A stretch of DNA of 64,000 nt from Marisediminitalea alba (GTDB taxonomy: Bacteria > Pseudomonadota > Gammaproteobacteria > Enterobacterales > Alteromonadaceae). Position 1 is the stretch's first letter, and every line of letters starts with the position of its first letter. The position numbers and the translations under genes are program-made. The stretch is from assembly GCF_002993365.1 (NCBI RefSeq), contig NZ_PVNP01000207.1:682-64681 (forward strand), read 5' to 3'. The notes beneath the pieces were generated by a model. It saw nothing but the letters and a program-made list of their open reading frames with translations, ran no database searches and was not told the DNA's origin. Shown piece by piece: positions 28,730-38,634 of this stretch.

Positions 28730-29824
28730 TTACAGCCCCCGCTCTTTATGCCAGACCCGAATGGTTTCACCAGCCTTTAAGCGGTGCACGCCAGCGGCCA
28801 CAATTTGCTCGCCATTTTGTAATCCGCCGGTTACCACAAAACCATCGTCGGTGATACTACCTAAGGTAACGGCGCGTTTTTCCAGTTGGTTACTGTTATT
28901 CACCACAAACACGTAGCTCTGCTCGCTTGCGCCGGTGCCATCTGAAAAAATGGCCGCGGCGGGCACGTTCCAGCCGCCGTTTTTCACTTTCATGATCTGA
29001 TCGAGTTGCGCTCGGACAGTCGCCGACATGCCGGGAAACACATTAAAGGTTTCCGGGCGAGCCAGCTGAAATACCACTTTGTAAGTATTAGTCGCGGCAT
29101 CAGCGTCGGTATCGTATTCTTTTAGCTTGGCTCGGAATACCTGGTCGGGGTGAGTATCAAAGCGAACCTCCGGCTGATACTGACTGTCTTTATCCACATT
29201 CGACAACATGTCTTCGGGAATCTGCACAGCAACATCCACGACGGTATTTTTCTGCAACGAAAAGACCGGTTGCTGGGCGGTGATGCTTTCGTAATTTTCT
29301 ACAAAGCGCTGTGCAACCTGACCAGCAAAGGGCGCGTGTAATTCGGTATAGGCGAGGTTTGTCCTGGCCGACTTTAATGTCGCCTCGGCTACTTTTAGCT
29401 GCGCCTGCGCTTCGTCAAAACCGGCCTTAGAAGCCAGTTGTTTATCAAGCAGGGTTTTAGCGCGATCAAACTGCACCTTGGCCAAATCGTAATTGGCTTT
29501 AGCCTGATCCACGGCTATCTGATAATCAGTGGGATCCAGTGTGGCCATGGTATCGCCGGTTTCAACATGCTGACCGGCAGTGACATACAGTGAGTTGAGC
29601 TCACCTGACACGCGAAAAGCCAGTGTTGCTTCCTCACTGGCTTCAACCACCGCAGGAAACTCTCGGTAACCACCGCGGTCCACACTACTTAAGGTAATGG
29701 TTTTCACCAGTTTATCATTTTGGTTTTCGGCGGCGGTGGTTTGTGCTTCACCACTGCAACCGGTAATCGCAATTAACAGCGCAGCAGCGACCAGGCTGCT
29801 GCGAGTCAGACTCATGAAGTTCAC
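28730..29824 (-). CDS. RND adaptor (membrane fusion) lipoprotein
   Basis: 364 residues, GTG start at 29824 with AGGAG seven bases upstream. Lipoprotein signal with lipobox ITGC at residues 20-23. The beta-barrel and lipoyl parts show ATLAFRVSGELNSLYV, VETGDTMATLDPTDY, a coiled-coil hairpin (about 95-150) and LHAPFAGQVAQRFVENYE. Links the RND pump at 25668-28727 to an outer-membrane channel. Transcribed away from the LysR gene. Confidence 0.92.
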   Translation of the reverse strand: MNFMSLTRSSLVAAALLIAITGCSGEAQTTAAENQNDKLVKTITLSSVDRGGYREFPAVVEASEEATLAFRVSGELNSLYVTAGQHVETGDTMATLDPTDYQIAVDQAKANYDLAKVQFDRAKTLLDKQLASKAGFDEAQAQLKVAEATLKSARTNLAYTELHAPFAGQVAQRFVENYESITAQQPVFSLQKNTVVDVAVQIPEDMLSNVDKDSQYQPEVRFDTHPDQVFRAKLKEYDTDADAATNTYKVVFQLARPETFNVFPGMSATVRAQLDQIMKVKNGGWNVPAAAIFSDGTGASEQSYVFVVNNSNQLEKRAVTLGSITDDGFVVTGGLQNGEQIVAAGVHRLKAGETIRVWHKERGL

Positions 29825-29916
29825 TTAATCTCTCCTGATATTAGGCACTGGCAATATACGCCAACTTAAACCAAAATTATATTTAATCTATTTTACTAAA
29901 AACTTAAACTTAATTT

Positions 29917-30810
29917 ATGACACTAGAGCAATTACGCATGTTTGTTACTGTTGCTGAGCATGGCAGTATCGCCAGAGCGGCTGAAATACTGCACAAAACC
30001 CAGCCGGCTTTATCCATTGCTATCAAACGTTTTCAGGAGGAATTACAGCTTTCCTTGCTGAAAAAAAGCGCCAACCGTTTGCAATTGACCGCTGACGGCC
30101 AACGTTTATTGCCCCATTGCCGTTACCTGTTACGTCAGGAAAAGGATATCGGCACACTTGCTTCTCATTTAAAACAGGGCCATGAGAGTAAAATCGAATT
30201 CGCTTTTGATACTATATGCCAGCAGGACAGTTTTTTCGACGCCATCATCACCACCCAACAAGGATTTCCGCAAACCGAGTTATATCTTTCGGCGGTGCAG
30301 CGCTTAGGAGCGATTCAGCGACTCATCGATGGTACGGCGGATATCGCGGTCTCCCCTTGGACCCATTCGTTTCACGAACTGGCCAGCTTTGAAACCCAGC
30401 CCTTCGGCCGCTTCGAAGTGGTAGCCGTTATCCACCAGCGACTGCTCAAAGAGTTTAACCGCTTGCCCACGTCCTCCAGTCAGCTCAGGGACATCCCGTT
30501 ACTGATGCCACAGTCTTTTGATATTGATCTGAATATTGAAAAAGTCATGGGCGTGGTGCCAAGCTCAACCATTCGAACCAACGATACAACCACCCAGAAG
30601 GGCCTGTTATTGCGCGGGGCTGGCTGGGGTTATATTCCGCACAATACCATTACCGAAGAACTGCAAGCGGGCACGCTGATACAACTGGTATTGGATGATG
30701 TGACCTCATCCATTCGTGGCGAGATAAACCTGGTAAGGGAAAAGAAACGCCCCCGGGGGCCAGTGGCGACGTTTTTATGGCAGGCATTAACGGCTATGGC
30801 TACATCTTAA
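29917..30810 (+). CDS. LysR-type regulator, likely of the RND operon
   Basis: 297 residues. N-terminal winged helix (LEQLRMFVTVAEHGSIARAA, then KTQPALSIAIKRFQEEL) and a C-terminal periplasmic-binding-like sensor domain (about 92-295). It is divergent from the adaptor gene with 92 bases between the starts; the shared AT-rich intergenic region is where such regulators usually bind. Effector unknown. Confidence 0.88.
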   Translation: MTLEQLRMFVTVAEHGSIARAAEILHKTQPALSIAIKRFQEELQLSLLKKSANRLQLTADGQRLLPHCRYLLRQEKDIGTLASHLKQGHESKIEFAFDTICQQDSFFDAIITTQQGFPQTELYLSAVQRLGAIQRLIDGTADIAVSPWTHSFHELASFETQPFGRFEVVAVIHQRLLKEFNRLPTSSSQLRDIPLLMPQSFDIDLNIEKVMGVVPSSTIRTNDTTTQKGLLLRGAGWGYIPHNTITEELQAGTLIQLVLDDVTSSIRGEINLVREKKRPRGPVATFLWQALTAMATS

Positions 30811-30840
30811 CCGGCCGTTAAGCCGGTTAAGCATTACTGA

Positions 30841-32505
30841 TTAACGGTTATCAGCCACCTTGCTTTCATTCCCGGCAAACCAGTCGAGGCGCATATCCCA
30901 GTGATAGCGATGTTCCGGTAACAACGGCGGTTGTTCGGCATCGATTTCGCTCAATACGTTAGTCGCTTCGGTGATGGTGGCATCACGGCCAAACAGGTAG
31001 CTCTGCTCCTTCACGATGGTCTGATAAGCTTTGTTCAGCGCCAGGGCTCGTTCCGGGCTTGGTGTGATAAGCTCGTACACCGAGTTGGCCTGTTTTACTT
31101 TTGCTTCGTTTAGCTTACCTTCTGCGTTAAACCAGCGTGCCAGCATTTCGGCGTTCTGGCGGAATTCATCACCGCCTCCAACACGCCTCATGTAGGTGAG
31201 AAATTCACCTTCCTGCTCATTGATATTGGGCACGTCGTCAATTTCGTGCAGATTGATGTAACCCCAGCCTTTGGCTCCAGGCACCTTGCGGGCAAAGGAG
31301 AAAGTCTGATCAAAGGTTGAGCCCACGGTTTTATGACAGCCATTACAGAAAGCCAGCTCCTGTTCATGCTGCGGGCGCAGTTGCCCCTGTTTATCCTCAA
31401 TATAAGCATTCAGTGTCCAGCCAAAGCCGTTATCAATGCCCTTTTCCTCGCCCAGATAACGCGTTTGCGGAAGCTTTTCAAACGCTTTGTCTTTGGCTTC
31501 CGCATAATAAGCCGAGGCCAGACTCTCTTTGCTGCGAAACAGTGATTTTTGCATGTAGCGCACTTCTTTCATGCGCGGTGCATTGTAAATTTGCCCCTCG
31601 TCATCCACCCCAATATAACGCACGGTGTGCAATAGCTCTGTGCCCTGCGGATACAGCTGATAGCTGAGTTCAATACTGCTGGCATCGCCAACATAATGAC
31701 TTTGACGCTGAATGTGAGTGACTGCCTCACTGAGCGCGCCGTCGCCATTTAAATCCATGCCGATAGTCTGTTCATTGAGTGGTGGCACCGCCAGGCTATT
31801 CACATCTTTAAGAGCCATTTCCAGCAGTGTCAGGTTGGCCAGATACACATCTTCACTATACTCGCCCTGACGCTGCTGAAACGCGGCGGGTAAACGGATC
31901 ATAGCATCACCGGTTGAGCCGTTAGTGGGCCAGAACGTACTTGGGAAAGGCTTGTAGTTATACGCCACCCAGCCGCTGCCATCATTAGCAATACCATGCT
32001 CACCAAAGGCTTCATCGGGGTAACTGAGTTGCTTGATCTGCATCTCATCCGGTAAGCCATTGGCGGTGCTGGCGGTGTAATTATCTTCGCCGATATAATC
32101 CAGAATCGTTTCATCACTGATGTCGGCAATCAGCTCGCGGCGGTCCACAAACAGGTTTTTCCAGCTGTTCGTTAGTCCTACATCCGAAAATTCGTAATTG
32201 CCCTGCAAGGTACCATCGCCCATCTGGTTGGGCCGGTTCTCGCTTTTATCGTAACTCTGGTGGCAGGCGTAACAGGGGTTATTCTGGCCGTTGGTTTTGG
32301 TATAGCACTGCGGCGGAATAACCGACTCAGGGTTATACACCTCATTGTGCTCCATGTACGCCAGTGCGGGGATGTCATCCCCTTCTGAATAGGGATAAAC
32401 CGTATCTTGCGCGCTATTATGTAGCGCGCTTTCGTCGTTACAGGCACTGATAAGCATGGTGCTCAGCAGTGTTAGCAGTGATAGTGATATCGATGTTTTT
32501 TTCAT
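30841..32505 (-). CDS. di-CxxCH lipoprotein, putative c-type cytochrome
   Basis: 554 residues. Lipoprotein signal with cleavage before Cys22 (LISAC). Two haem-attachment motifs are visible: CYACH at 78-82 and CNGCH at 387-391, 300 residues apart, unlike compact multihaem cytochromes. A DLNGDGALSE stretch at 251-260 fits an EF-hand-type calcium loop. Likely anchored in a membrane facing the periplasm or outside. Family not recognised. It lies 60 bases downstream of the PhoX-like gene on the same strand with a terminator hairpin between, so it may be read at a lower level from the phosphate-controlled promoter. Redox partner unknown. Confidence 0.7.
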   Translation of the reverse strand: MKKTSISLSLLTLLSTMLISACNDESALHNSAQDTVYPYSEGDDIPALAYMEHNEVYNPESVIPPQCYTKTNGQNNPCYACHQSYDKSENRPNQMGDGTLQGNYEFSDVGLTNSWKNLFVDRRELIADISDETILDYIGEDNYTASTANGLPDEMQIKQLSYPDEAFGEHGIANDGSGWVAYNYKPFPSTFWPTNGSTGDAMIRLPAAFQQRQGEYSEDVYLANLTLLEMALKDVNSLAVPPLNEQTIGMDLNGDGALSEAVTHIQRQSHYVGDASSIELSYQLYPQGTELLHTVRYIGVDDEGQIYNAPRMKEVRYMQKSLFRSKESLASAYYAEAKDKAFEKLPQTRYLGEEKGIDNGFGWTLNAYIEDKQGQLRPQHEQELAFCNGCHKTVGSTFDQTFSFARKVPGAKGWGYINLHEIDDVPNINEQEGEFLTYMRRVGGGDEFRQNAEMLARWFNAEGKLNEAKVKQANSVYELITPSPERALALNKAYQTIVKEQSYLFGRDATITEATNVLSEIDAEQPPLLPEHRYHWDMRLDWFAGNESKVADNR

Positions 32506-32518
32506 AGTTTTATAAACG

Positions 32519-32545
32519 CAAAAATCCGGGTGCCAGGCACCCGGA
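32519..32545 (-). terminator. terminator/attenuator between PhoX-like and cytochrome genes
   Basis: TCCGGGTG (32525-32532) and CACCCGGA (32538-32545) form a stem; on the minus strand the stem is followed by five or more T. It is 21 bases past the PhoX-like stop and 14 bases before the cytochrome start, so it must reduce but need not abolish read-through. Confidence 0.8.
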
Positions 32546-32565
32546 CAAATTGGAAAGGGTGTTAC

Positions 32566-34413
32566 TTACTTCTGAGCTGGCTCATACATCCACAGGGTGT
32601 TGTTTTCCTGGAAGCCGTCTTCGCCAATCAGAATGCGGCCATCGTTCATTACGATAACGTTATCCGGCTGAGACAGCTGATCCACGTCACAACGCTCTGC
32701 ACCAGTCAGGCTCGAACGGTAAGTAGAACCCATTACCACAGGCTCAATGCGAGAGATATTGTAATTCTCGCCAAGGCGGGCACGGTATACACCACCACAG
32801 TCTTTAACCCGGGTAGACAACTGCATGTCACCTTCACCGTCAACCATGGTGTTATCGATGTCGGCAATGCCGATATACAGGTAAGCATCAGTAACGATTT
32901 CACCTTCGATAGTATCTACACCCTCAACGGCTTCCTGAGCGCGCTTCTGATTGATTGAAATACCTTCCAGCTTACGCCATTCTGCCGTTGCGCCCATGGC
33001 TTTCGCCGCCGCACGTGACTCAAGGAACGCCACACGGTCATCCATTGGCTGACCGGCAGTCACTTTACCACCGCCGTTGGCTACGGTTGGATAAGTCGCA
33101 TCGCCGTTGGCCCAGGCGGCAACATCAGCCAGCGTGATATAAGAGCTTTCGCCATCAACATAATCGTCGGTGCCGATACCATTGTACTCATCAATCCAGG
33201 CACGGATGGTCAGGTTGTCGCCACTGGCCAGCTCTACCCACTCAACATCAAAGCCAGTGGTAGCCGGATCGTTCTGGCCCACATCCTGAGTCAGTTTCGC
33301 ACCATATAAGGTACCGGCGCTTAAATCTTCAGCTACATCAGCAACAAACTTGAACAGCACGCCGCCGGTATCGTCCTGAGACAGATACACAGTGCGGCCA
33401 TCAGGCATTACCGTTGAGTTTTCGTGCTCATAACGGCCCATCGCAAAGTGCTTCACAATCACCGGCTCGTCGGCAGCAGGCTCAGTGACTTCAGCAATGT
33501 AACCATAGTTATACGGGTTTGGTACATCTGGTGCGGTCATTTCCCACATGCGGCCGATACGTGCGTTGGTAGCCACTTCATTGGGATCATTCCAGCTGGC
33601 ATCAGTGGTGCTGTCGACAGTTGAATCAACTACCCACTCTTCTGATGTCAGTGGTGTACCCCACGGTGACATTGAACCAAAGCAGTTAGCGGCGGTGCCC
33701 CATACTGGTGAGAAGTCGAGCATCATGACATCGGTAACTGTCCACATGCCCTGTTCATCACGTTCGATCTGCATACGGCTCATGCCACCTGGCAGCTCTT
33801 CCCAGTTAGAAAACAGGAAGCCCTGGCCATCGCCCGTTGGCAGGAAGCCGTTAAAGTCAGGCATATCGTTTTCCAGCACCAACGTTCCGCCATCAAGGGT
33901 ATAGATGTGGCCCAGACCTTCAGGCAGATCACCGTTGTAAGTGTCACCAGTCTGACCTAACACCTGATACTGACCAATCGCAGTGGTGACCAGTTGCTTT
34001 TCTTCTTCCGATGCTGGTACCGGTGAATCCGGTAAAGTAGCTGGCAGATTATTAAAGTTAACGCCGGCTAGTACACCTACAGTACCGGTATTGATTGGCA
34101 TGCTGTTAATGCTGTTAGTAGCAGTATTGGTGCCCGACGGGTGCTGCACGTTAAAGAACAGATCGCCCTCGTCAGTCAAAAAGATACCGGTGACTTCAGC
34201 ACCCAGTGGTACGGTAGCGATACGGGTTAATTTACCTACAGAATCGCCGCTCTCTCCCTGCGGGCCTTGTTCGCCTGGTGCGCCCTGTGGGCCTTCAGCA
34301 CCCGTTGCGCCATCAACACCGTCATCACCGTCCAGTGAACAAGCTGATAACCCCATTGCAATGGCAAGCGCCAGCGCAGAGTAACGAATACCGCGAAATA
34401 GTTCTTTTTGCAT
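32566..34413 (-). CDS. PhoX-like (DUF839) lipoprotein with collagen-like N-terminus
   Basis: 615 residues from the ATG at 34413; an ATG 12 bases upstream is possible. Lipoprotein signal with Cys25 (LSAC). Residues about 29-58 are ten consecutive Gly-X-Y triplets (start GDDGVDGATGAEGPQ), a collagen-like stalk. The rest resembles PhoX-type alkaline phosphatases: a Cys in ANCFGSMSPWGTPLTSEEW, RYEHENSTVMPDG, VYLSQDDTGGVLFKFV and EGISI. PhoX enzymes are calcium- and iron-dependent phosphomonoesterases exported by Tat; this one instead has a Sec-type lipoprotein signal, so catalytic equivalence is inferred. A strong Pho box precedes it. Confidence 0.8.
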   Translation of the reverse strand: MQKELFRGIRYSALALAIAMGLSACSLDGDDGVDGATGAEGPQGAPGEQGPQGESGDSVGKLTRIATVPLGAEVTGIFLTDEGDLFFNVQHPSGTNTATNSINSMPINTGTVGVLAGVNFNNLPATLPDSPVPASEEEKQLVTTAIGQYQVLGQTGDTYNGDLPEGLGHIYTLDGGTLVLENDMPDFNGFLPTGDGQGFLFSNWEELPGGMSRMQIERDEQGMWTVTDVMMLDFSPVWGTAANCFGSMSPWGTPLTSEEWVVDSTVDSTTDASWNDPNEVATNARIGRMWEMTAPDVPNPYNYGYIAEVTEPAADEPVIVKHFAMGRYEHENSTVMPDGRTVYLSQDDTGGVLFKFVADVAEDLSAGTLYGAKLTQDVGQNDPATTGFDVEWVELASGDNLTIRAWIDEYNGIGTDDYVDGESSYITLADVAAWANGDATYPTVANGGGKVTAGQPMDDRVAFLESRAAAKAMGATAEWRKLEGISINQKRAQEAVEGVDTIEGEIVTDAYLYIGIADIDNTMVDGEGDMQLSTRVKDCGGVYRARLGENYNISRIEPVVMGSTYRSSLTGAERCDVDQLSQPDNVIVMNDGRILIGEDGFQENNTLWMYEPAQK

Positions 34414-34499
34414 TATTTTTTCCATCTTGTGTGTGCATGAATACAGCGGCCTGAGTGCTGTACCCGGATTAAATTTGCGCGCATAGCTTGAACACAAGG

Positions 34500-34539
34500 T
34501 GTGAAAATGCGGTGAAAGCCACATGACAAATAGGTGAAG
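34500..34539 (-). promoter_or_regulatory. four-unit Pho box
   Basis: On the minus strand four seven-base units, CTTCACC, TGTCATG, TTTCACC and TTTCACA, are each separated by exactly four bases (units at 34539-34533, 34528-34522, 34517-34511, 34506-34500). This 11-bp periodicity of TGTCAY-like units is the PhoB-binding arrangement. It lies 87 bases upstream of the PhoX-like start and about 15 bases before a weak -10-like TATGCG. It strongly suggests phosphate-starvation control. Confidence 0.75.
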
Positions 34540-34692
34540 GTTTTATTAATACAATATAATAATCAGCAAGTTAGAAAAGCGTTGCGGTGATAAGACAGGC
34601 CAGCAGCCATGCAGCAACCACCTCTTTTGAGCAGCGGTTAGTGCGCCTGTGCTTTTTCGTAAGAAAGCGATTTTTAATTGCGGGCTTAAAAA

Positions 34693-34872
34693 CTACGCGG
34701 CCTGCCTGACGGCATTAAAGCCTTCAATAAAGCCACTGATAAATTCAGGAGCAGCCAGCCCGATTAGCAGGCATAAGGCAGATATCAGCATCATATTGCG
34801 GTTGTTTTTTCTGTAGCCCAGGGTCATTAAGACGATAAAGAGAATAAGGCCGGTAATTTCCAGATAGACCAT
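34693..34872 (-). CDS. 59-residue membrane protein
   Basis: A short frame with a good ribosome-binding site (AAGGA seven bases before ATG). The product starts MVYLEITGLILFIVLMTLGY, has a basic loop (RKNNRN) and a second hydrophobic stretch (MLISALCLLIGLAAP), then an amphipathic tail (ISGFIEGFNAVRQAA). Two membrane helices with a cytosolic or periplasmic loop. No family recognised. It lies between the Pho box and the rplT terminator. Confidence 0.6.
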   Translation of the reverse strand: MVYLEITGLILFIVLMTLGYRKNNRNMMLISALCLLIGLAAPEFISGFIEGFNAVRQAA

Positions 34873-35037
34873 GGTTAAATCCTTCTAACTTATAGTGATA
34901 GTACGGCAAGCCGCGTACCAGACAATTTGATCGCTGTTATTGCAGTGGCCAGCTTCTATATAGCTGAAGTGCTAGTATTGCCGGTTTTGATTTTTGTGGT
35001 CAAGTGTACCAGCTGTGGAATCTTCATTGCAGAAACG

Positions 35038-35067
35038 AAAAACGGCGAGCATCCTGCTCGCCGTTTT
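35038..35067 (-). terminator. intrinsic terminator after rplT
   Basis: Perfect 12-base inverted repeat AAAACGGCGAGC (35039-35050) and GCTCGCCGTTTT (35056-35067) around ATCCT, followed on the minus strand by five T. It lies 32 bases past the rplT stop and closes the thrS-infC-rpmI-rplT transcript before the accessory block. Confidence 0.9.
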
Positions 35068-35098
35068 CCGAAAGAACTTAAACTTAATTAGTTAATAA

Positions 35099-35455
35099 TT
35101 AAGCTAATGCGCCTTTAGCCGCGTCGACTAATGCGCTGAAAGCCGCTTTGTCATGAACTGCGATGTCGGCAAGGATCTTACGATCGATTTCGACAGACGC
35201 TTTTTTCAGACCGTTAATGAAACGGCTGTATGACATACCGTTTTGACGAGCCGCAGCATTGATACGTGCAATCCACAGTTGACGGAATTGACGCTTACGC
35301 TGACGACGATCACGATAAGCATATTGACCAGCTTTAGTTACAGCCTGTACCGCTACGCGATAAACGCGTGAACGAGCACCGTAATAACCTTTAGCTTGTT
35401 TTAAAACTTTTTTGTGACGTGCACGTGCAATAGTGCCGCGTTTAACTCTTGCCAT
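35099..35455 (-). CDS. rplT: 50S ribosomal protein L20
   Basis: 118 residues, standard size. Binds 23S rRNA early in 50S assembly and, in relatives, represses rpmI-rplT translation. Typical sequence: [34 protein letters not shown] and [17 protein letters not shown]. Sixteen bases downstream of rpmI, then a strong terminator instead of pheS. Confidence 0.98.
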   Translation of the reverse strand: MARVKRGTIARARHKKVLKQAKGYYGARSRVYRVAVQAVTKAGQYAYRDRRQRKRQFRQLWIARINAAARQNGMSYSRFINGLKKASVEIDRKILADIAVHDKAAFSALVDAAKGALA

Positions 35456-35471
35456 TATTCAGTCTCCTCGA

Positions 35472-35669
35472 TTAAACGTAAGGCAGCATGCGCTGAACTA
35501 ATTTAGTATCAGAGTCATGAACCAGTTTTTTGCCACGCAGGTGACGTTTACGCTTAGAGCTCTTCTTAGTCAGAATGTGACGTAAGTGAGACTGTTTGCT
35601 TTTAAAGCGGCCTGAGCCCGTTTTCTTGAAACGTTTGGCAGCACCACTAACAGTTTTCATTTTAGGCAT
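35472..35669 (-). CDS. rpmI: 50S ribosomal protein L35
   Basis: 65 residues, [20 protein letters not shown], highly basic, ending [10 protein letters not shown]. Standard infC-rpmI-rplT order. The 119 bases between infC and rpmI are where the L20 operator lies in relatives; I did not resolve its structure here. Confidence 0.98.
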   Translation of the reverse strand: MPKMKTVSGAAKRFKKTGSGRFKSKQSHLRHILTKKSSKRKRHLRGKKLVHDSDTKLVQRMLPYV

Positions 35670-35788
35670 TGCTAAAACTCCGCATTGTTTAGGGTGGCTA
35701 ATTATCGGTGTGCAGTCACCTTTATAGCCAGTTAATGTTTGCAGCAGGGTGTTTTGGGGTGCAGATTCCCAAAAACTTTAAACCACTA

Positions 35789-36328
35789 CTACTTCTTAAT
35801 TGGAGCGAGCACCATGATCATCTGACGGCCTTCCACACGACGTGGGAAAGACTCGCAGTTAGCAATGTCTTCCAAATCGCCTTTAACACGGTTTAAAAGT
35901 TCAATGCCAATCTCTTGGTGAGCCATTTCACGTCCGCGGAAACGGATCGTGACTTTGGCTTTATCGCCACCTTCCAGAAAGCGACGCAGGTTGCGCAGTT
36001 TTACCTGGTAATCGCCTTCATCAGTGCCAGGGCGAAATTTAATCTCCTTGACCTGAATTTGCTTCTGTTTTTTCTTTTGCTCTTTCTGAGCCTTCGATTT
36101 TTCGAAGAGGAACTTGCCGTAGTCCATAACTTTACAGACTGGCGGCTCAGCGTTCGGACTAATTTCAACAAGATCTAAACTTGCTGCTTCGGCAGAACTC
36201 ATTGCTTCATTTATCGAAACAACGCCTACCTGGCTTCCATCAGCGCCAATTAAGCGCACTTCTCTTGCAGTAATTTCATCGTTAATCCGGGCTTTATCAC
36301 CCTGAGCCTTATTGTTAGCGCCTTTAAT
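35789..36328 (-). CDS. infC: translation initiation factor IF-3, AUU start
   Basis: 179 residues when started at the ATT at 36328-36326, giving a protein that begins (f)[26 protein letters not shown] sits eight bases upstream. A GTG at 36259 would remove the conserved RINDEI N-terminus. IF-3 discriminates against non-standard start codons, and the rare AUU start is the classical autoregulation device of infC. The N-domain (to about 85; [20 protein letters not shown]), the lysine-rich linker and the C-domain ([16 protein letters not shown]) are all present. Confidence 0.95.
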   Translation of the reverse strand: MKGANNKAQGDKARINDEITAREVRLIGADGSQVGVVSINEAMSSAEAASLDLVEISPNAEPPVCKVMDYGKFLFEKSKAQKEQKKKQKQIQVKEIKFRPGTDEGDYQVKLRNLRRFLEGGDKAKVTIRFRGREMAHQEIGIELLNRVKGDLEDIANCESFPRRVEGRQMIMVLAPIKK

Positions 36329-36460
36329 GTGCTATTCCTCCAACTACTTTAATCTTTACCTGATTCCCTGTTTTCAACAAATTATATGGAAATCAGACAC
36401 TTGCTTATTTGCATAGTACAACGACAGCCACGCTGCATAATTAGATGCGCGAGTATACCG

Positions 36461-38377
36461 TTATTTGATGATTTTTCCAGCGATTTCTTCACCCGCCAGC
36501 GTAATAAAGTCTTGTAAAGGCATACTGCCTAAATCTTCACCACGACGAGAACGCACGGCAACCTTGCCTGCTTCCATTTCTTTATCGCCAACCACCAGCA
36601 TATAAGGTACGCGTTTTAGCGTATGTTCACGAATTTTAAAGCCAATCTTCTCATTTCTCAAGTCGGTCTTCACTCTAAAGCCCTGAGCTTGCAGTGAATC
36701 AACCACCTGTTGAGCATATTCGGCCTGGTTATCGGTAATGTTCATCACTACCATTTGCTTGGGTGCCAGCCATAACGGGAAGAACCCGGCATACTCTTCA
36801 GTAAGAATACCGATGAAACGCTCCAGCGAGCCCAGTACCGCACGGTGAATCATAACCGGTACTTTACGCTCACCGTCTTCTGCCACGTACGACGAACCTA
36901 AGCGGCCTGGCATGGAGAAGTCAGCCTGCACGGTACCACACTGCCAAGCGCGGTCCAGACAGTCATACAGGGTAAACTCGATTTTCGGGCCGTAGAACGC
37001 GCCCTCACCCGGTAAGTATTTAAATTCAATATTTTTGCTGTGCAGTGCGTCGGCCAGGGCTTTTTCAGCTTTGTCCCAGATTTCGTCACTACCCACTCGT
37101 TTTTCCGGACGGGTCGACAATTTAACTTCGATTTTTTCAAAGCCGAATGTGCCGTAGGCATCATAAATCATGTCGATACAGTTACACACTTCATCGAGCA
37201 TCTGTTCTTCGGTACAGAAAATATGCGCGTCGTCCTGGGTAAAGCCGCGTACCCGCATTAAGCCGTGCAGAGCACCGGATGGTTCGTTACGGTGACAACA
37301 GCCAAACTCAGCCATACGTAATGGCAGATCCCGATAAGACTTAAGGCCTTGGTTAAAGATTTGCACGTGACCCGGGCAGTTCATAGGCTTAATGGCATAC
37401 TCACGCTTTTCTGATTCGGTGGTGAACATGTTGTCAGCGTACTTGTCCCAGTGTCCGGATTTTTCCCACAGGGTGCGGTCCATCATTAATGGTCCTTTCA
37501 CCTCATCGTAGGCGTACTTACGCAGCATATCGCGCACGAACTTTTCCAGCTCGGTATAGATAGACCAGCCATCGTTGTGCCAGAACACCATACCCGGTGC
37601 TTCTTCCTGCCAATGGAACAGATCCAGCGTTTTACCGATTTTACGGTGATCGCGCTTTTCTGCTTCTTCCAGACGTGTCAGGTAAGCTTTTAACTGTTTC
37701 TTATCTGCCCAGGCTGTACCGTAAACCCGTTGCAGCATTTTGTTGTCGCTTTTGCCACGCCAGTAAGCACCGGCCACTTTCATCAGTTTAAAGTGATGGC
37801 AAAACTTCATGTTTGGTACGTGAGGACCGCGACACATATCCACGTATTCTTCGTGATGATACAGGCCTGGCTTGTCATCCTGGCTGATGTTTTCATCCAG
37901 AATTTCAATTTTGTAAGGTTCATGGCGCTCTACAAACGCATCACGGGCTTCCTGCCAGCTAACGGTTTTCTTAACTACGTCGTAGTTAGTCTTAGCCAGT
38001 TCCAGCATGCGCTTTTCAAGCTGCTGAATATCTTCCTGGGTCAGCGAGTGCTCCATATCCACGTCGTAGTAAAAGCCGTTGTCGATGACCGGACCAATGG
38101 CCATTTTAACATCCGGATAGAGCTGTTTGATTGCATGCCCTAATAAGTGCGCGCAGCTGTGACGAACGATTTCCAGACCTTCTTCGTCTTTAACGGTGAG
38201 GATCTGTAAGTCTGCATCGTGTTCAATGATATCAACCGCGTCAACCAGTTCACCATTCACTTTACCGGCAACGGTGGCTTTAGCCAGACCAGGACCGATA
38301 TCGTTGGCAACATCTAAAACTGAGACAGGGTTATCGAAGGAGCGCTTGCTTCCGTCAGGAAGAGTAATAACTGGCAT
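36461..38377 (-). CDS. thrS: threonyl-tRNA synthetase
   Basis: 638 residues, full length. TGS domain at the N-terminus ([20 protein letters not shown]), editing domain with [16 protein letters not shown] and the zinc/editing His and Cys residues (about 70-220), class II core with [10 protein letters not shown] (zinc Cys), [20 protein letters not shown] and GPKIEF, and anticodon-binding C-domain ([14 protein letters not shown]). A sigma-70 promoter lies about 110 bases upstream. infC follows after 132 bases. Confidence 0.98.
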   Translation of the reverse strand: MPVITLPDGSKRSFDNPVSVLDVANDIGPGLAKATVAGKVNGELVDAVDIIEHDADLQILTVKDEEGLEIVRHSCAHLLGHAIKQLYPDVKMAIGPVIDNGFYYDVDMEHSLTQEDIQQLEKRMLELAKTNYDVVKKTVSWQEARDAFVERHEPYKIEILDENISQDDKPGLYHHEEYVDMCRGPHVPNMKFCHHFKLMKVAGAYWRGKSDNKMLQRVYGTAWADKKQLKAYLTRLEEAEKRDHRKIGKTLDLFHWQEEAPGMVFWHNDGWSIYTELEKFVRDMLRKYAYDEVKGPLMMDRTLWEKSGHWDKYADNMFTTESEKREYAIKPMNCPGHVQIFNQGLKSYRDLPLRMAEFGCCHRNEPSGALHGLMRVRGFTQDDAHIFCTEEQMLDEVCNCIDMIYDAYGTFGFEKIEVKLSTRPEKRVGSDEIWDKAEKALADALHSKNIEFKYLPGEGAFYGPKIEFTLYDCLDRAWQCGTVQADFSMPGRLGSSYVAEDGERKVPVMIHRAVLGSLERFIGILTEEYAGFFPLWLAPKQMVVMNITDNQAEYAQQVVDSLQAQGFRVKTDLRNEKIGFKIREHTLKRVPYMLVVGDKEMEAGKVAVRSRRGEDLGSMPLQDFITLAGEEIAGKIIK

Positions 38378-38482
38378 GAAATATCCTTACAGTGGTGACA
38401 CCTACTCTGTGCCACTTGTGTTAACGTCTGATGTGAAAATACCGCCGACCGCGGCTAAGGGTAAGTTCCCAATTAGGCTCGG

Positions 38483-38510
38483 ATTATAACCATTGAGACG
38501 CCACATGCAA
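38483..38510 (-). promoter_or_regulatory. sigma-70 promoter of thrS
   Basis: On the minus strand TTGCAT (38510-38505), a 16-base spacer and a perfect TATAAT (38488-38483). It lies 106 bases upstream of the thrS start codon, leaving a leader of about 100 bases in which a ThrS autoregulatory operator could sit, as in Escherichia coli; I did not identify tRNA-like hairpins. Confidence 0.65.
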
Positions 38511-38634
38511 TGACTGAGTGACCGGTTTGGCGGTGATTTAACCCCGCGCCGTGATTTCGCCGTTTTTTTCACCGGTATTTTACCTTTGCGGGCAGCGCTG
38601 CACCGAAAAAATGCTTTCAGTGCAGTCTGAACCA

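Noticed and set aside
34243-34330. Short-period repeat at the N-terminal end of the PhoX-like gene as a possible CRISPR or tandem repeat
   Set aside because: It is coding and in frame, giving Gly-X-Y triplets; there are no spacer-like units.
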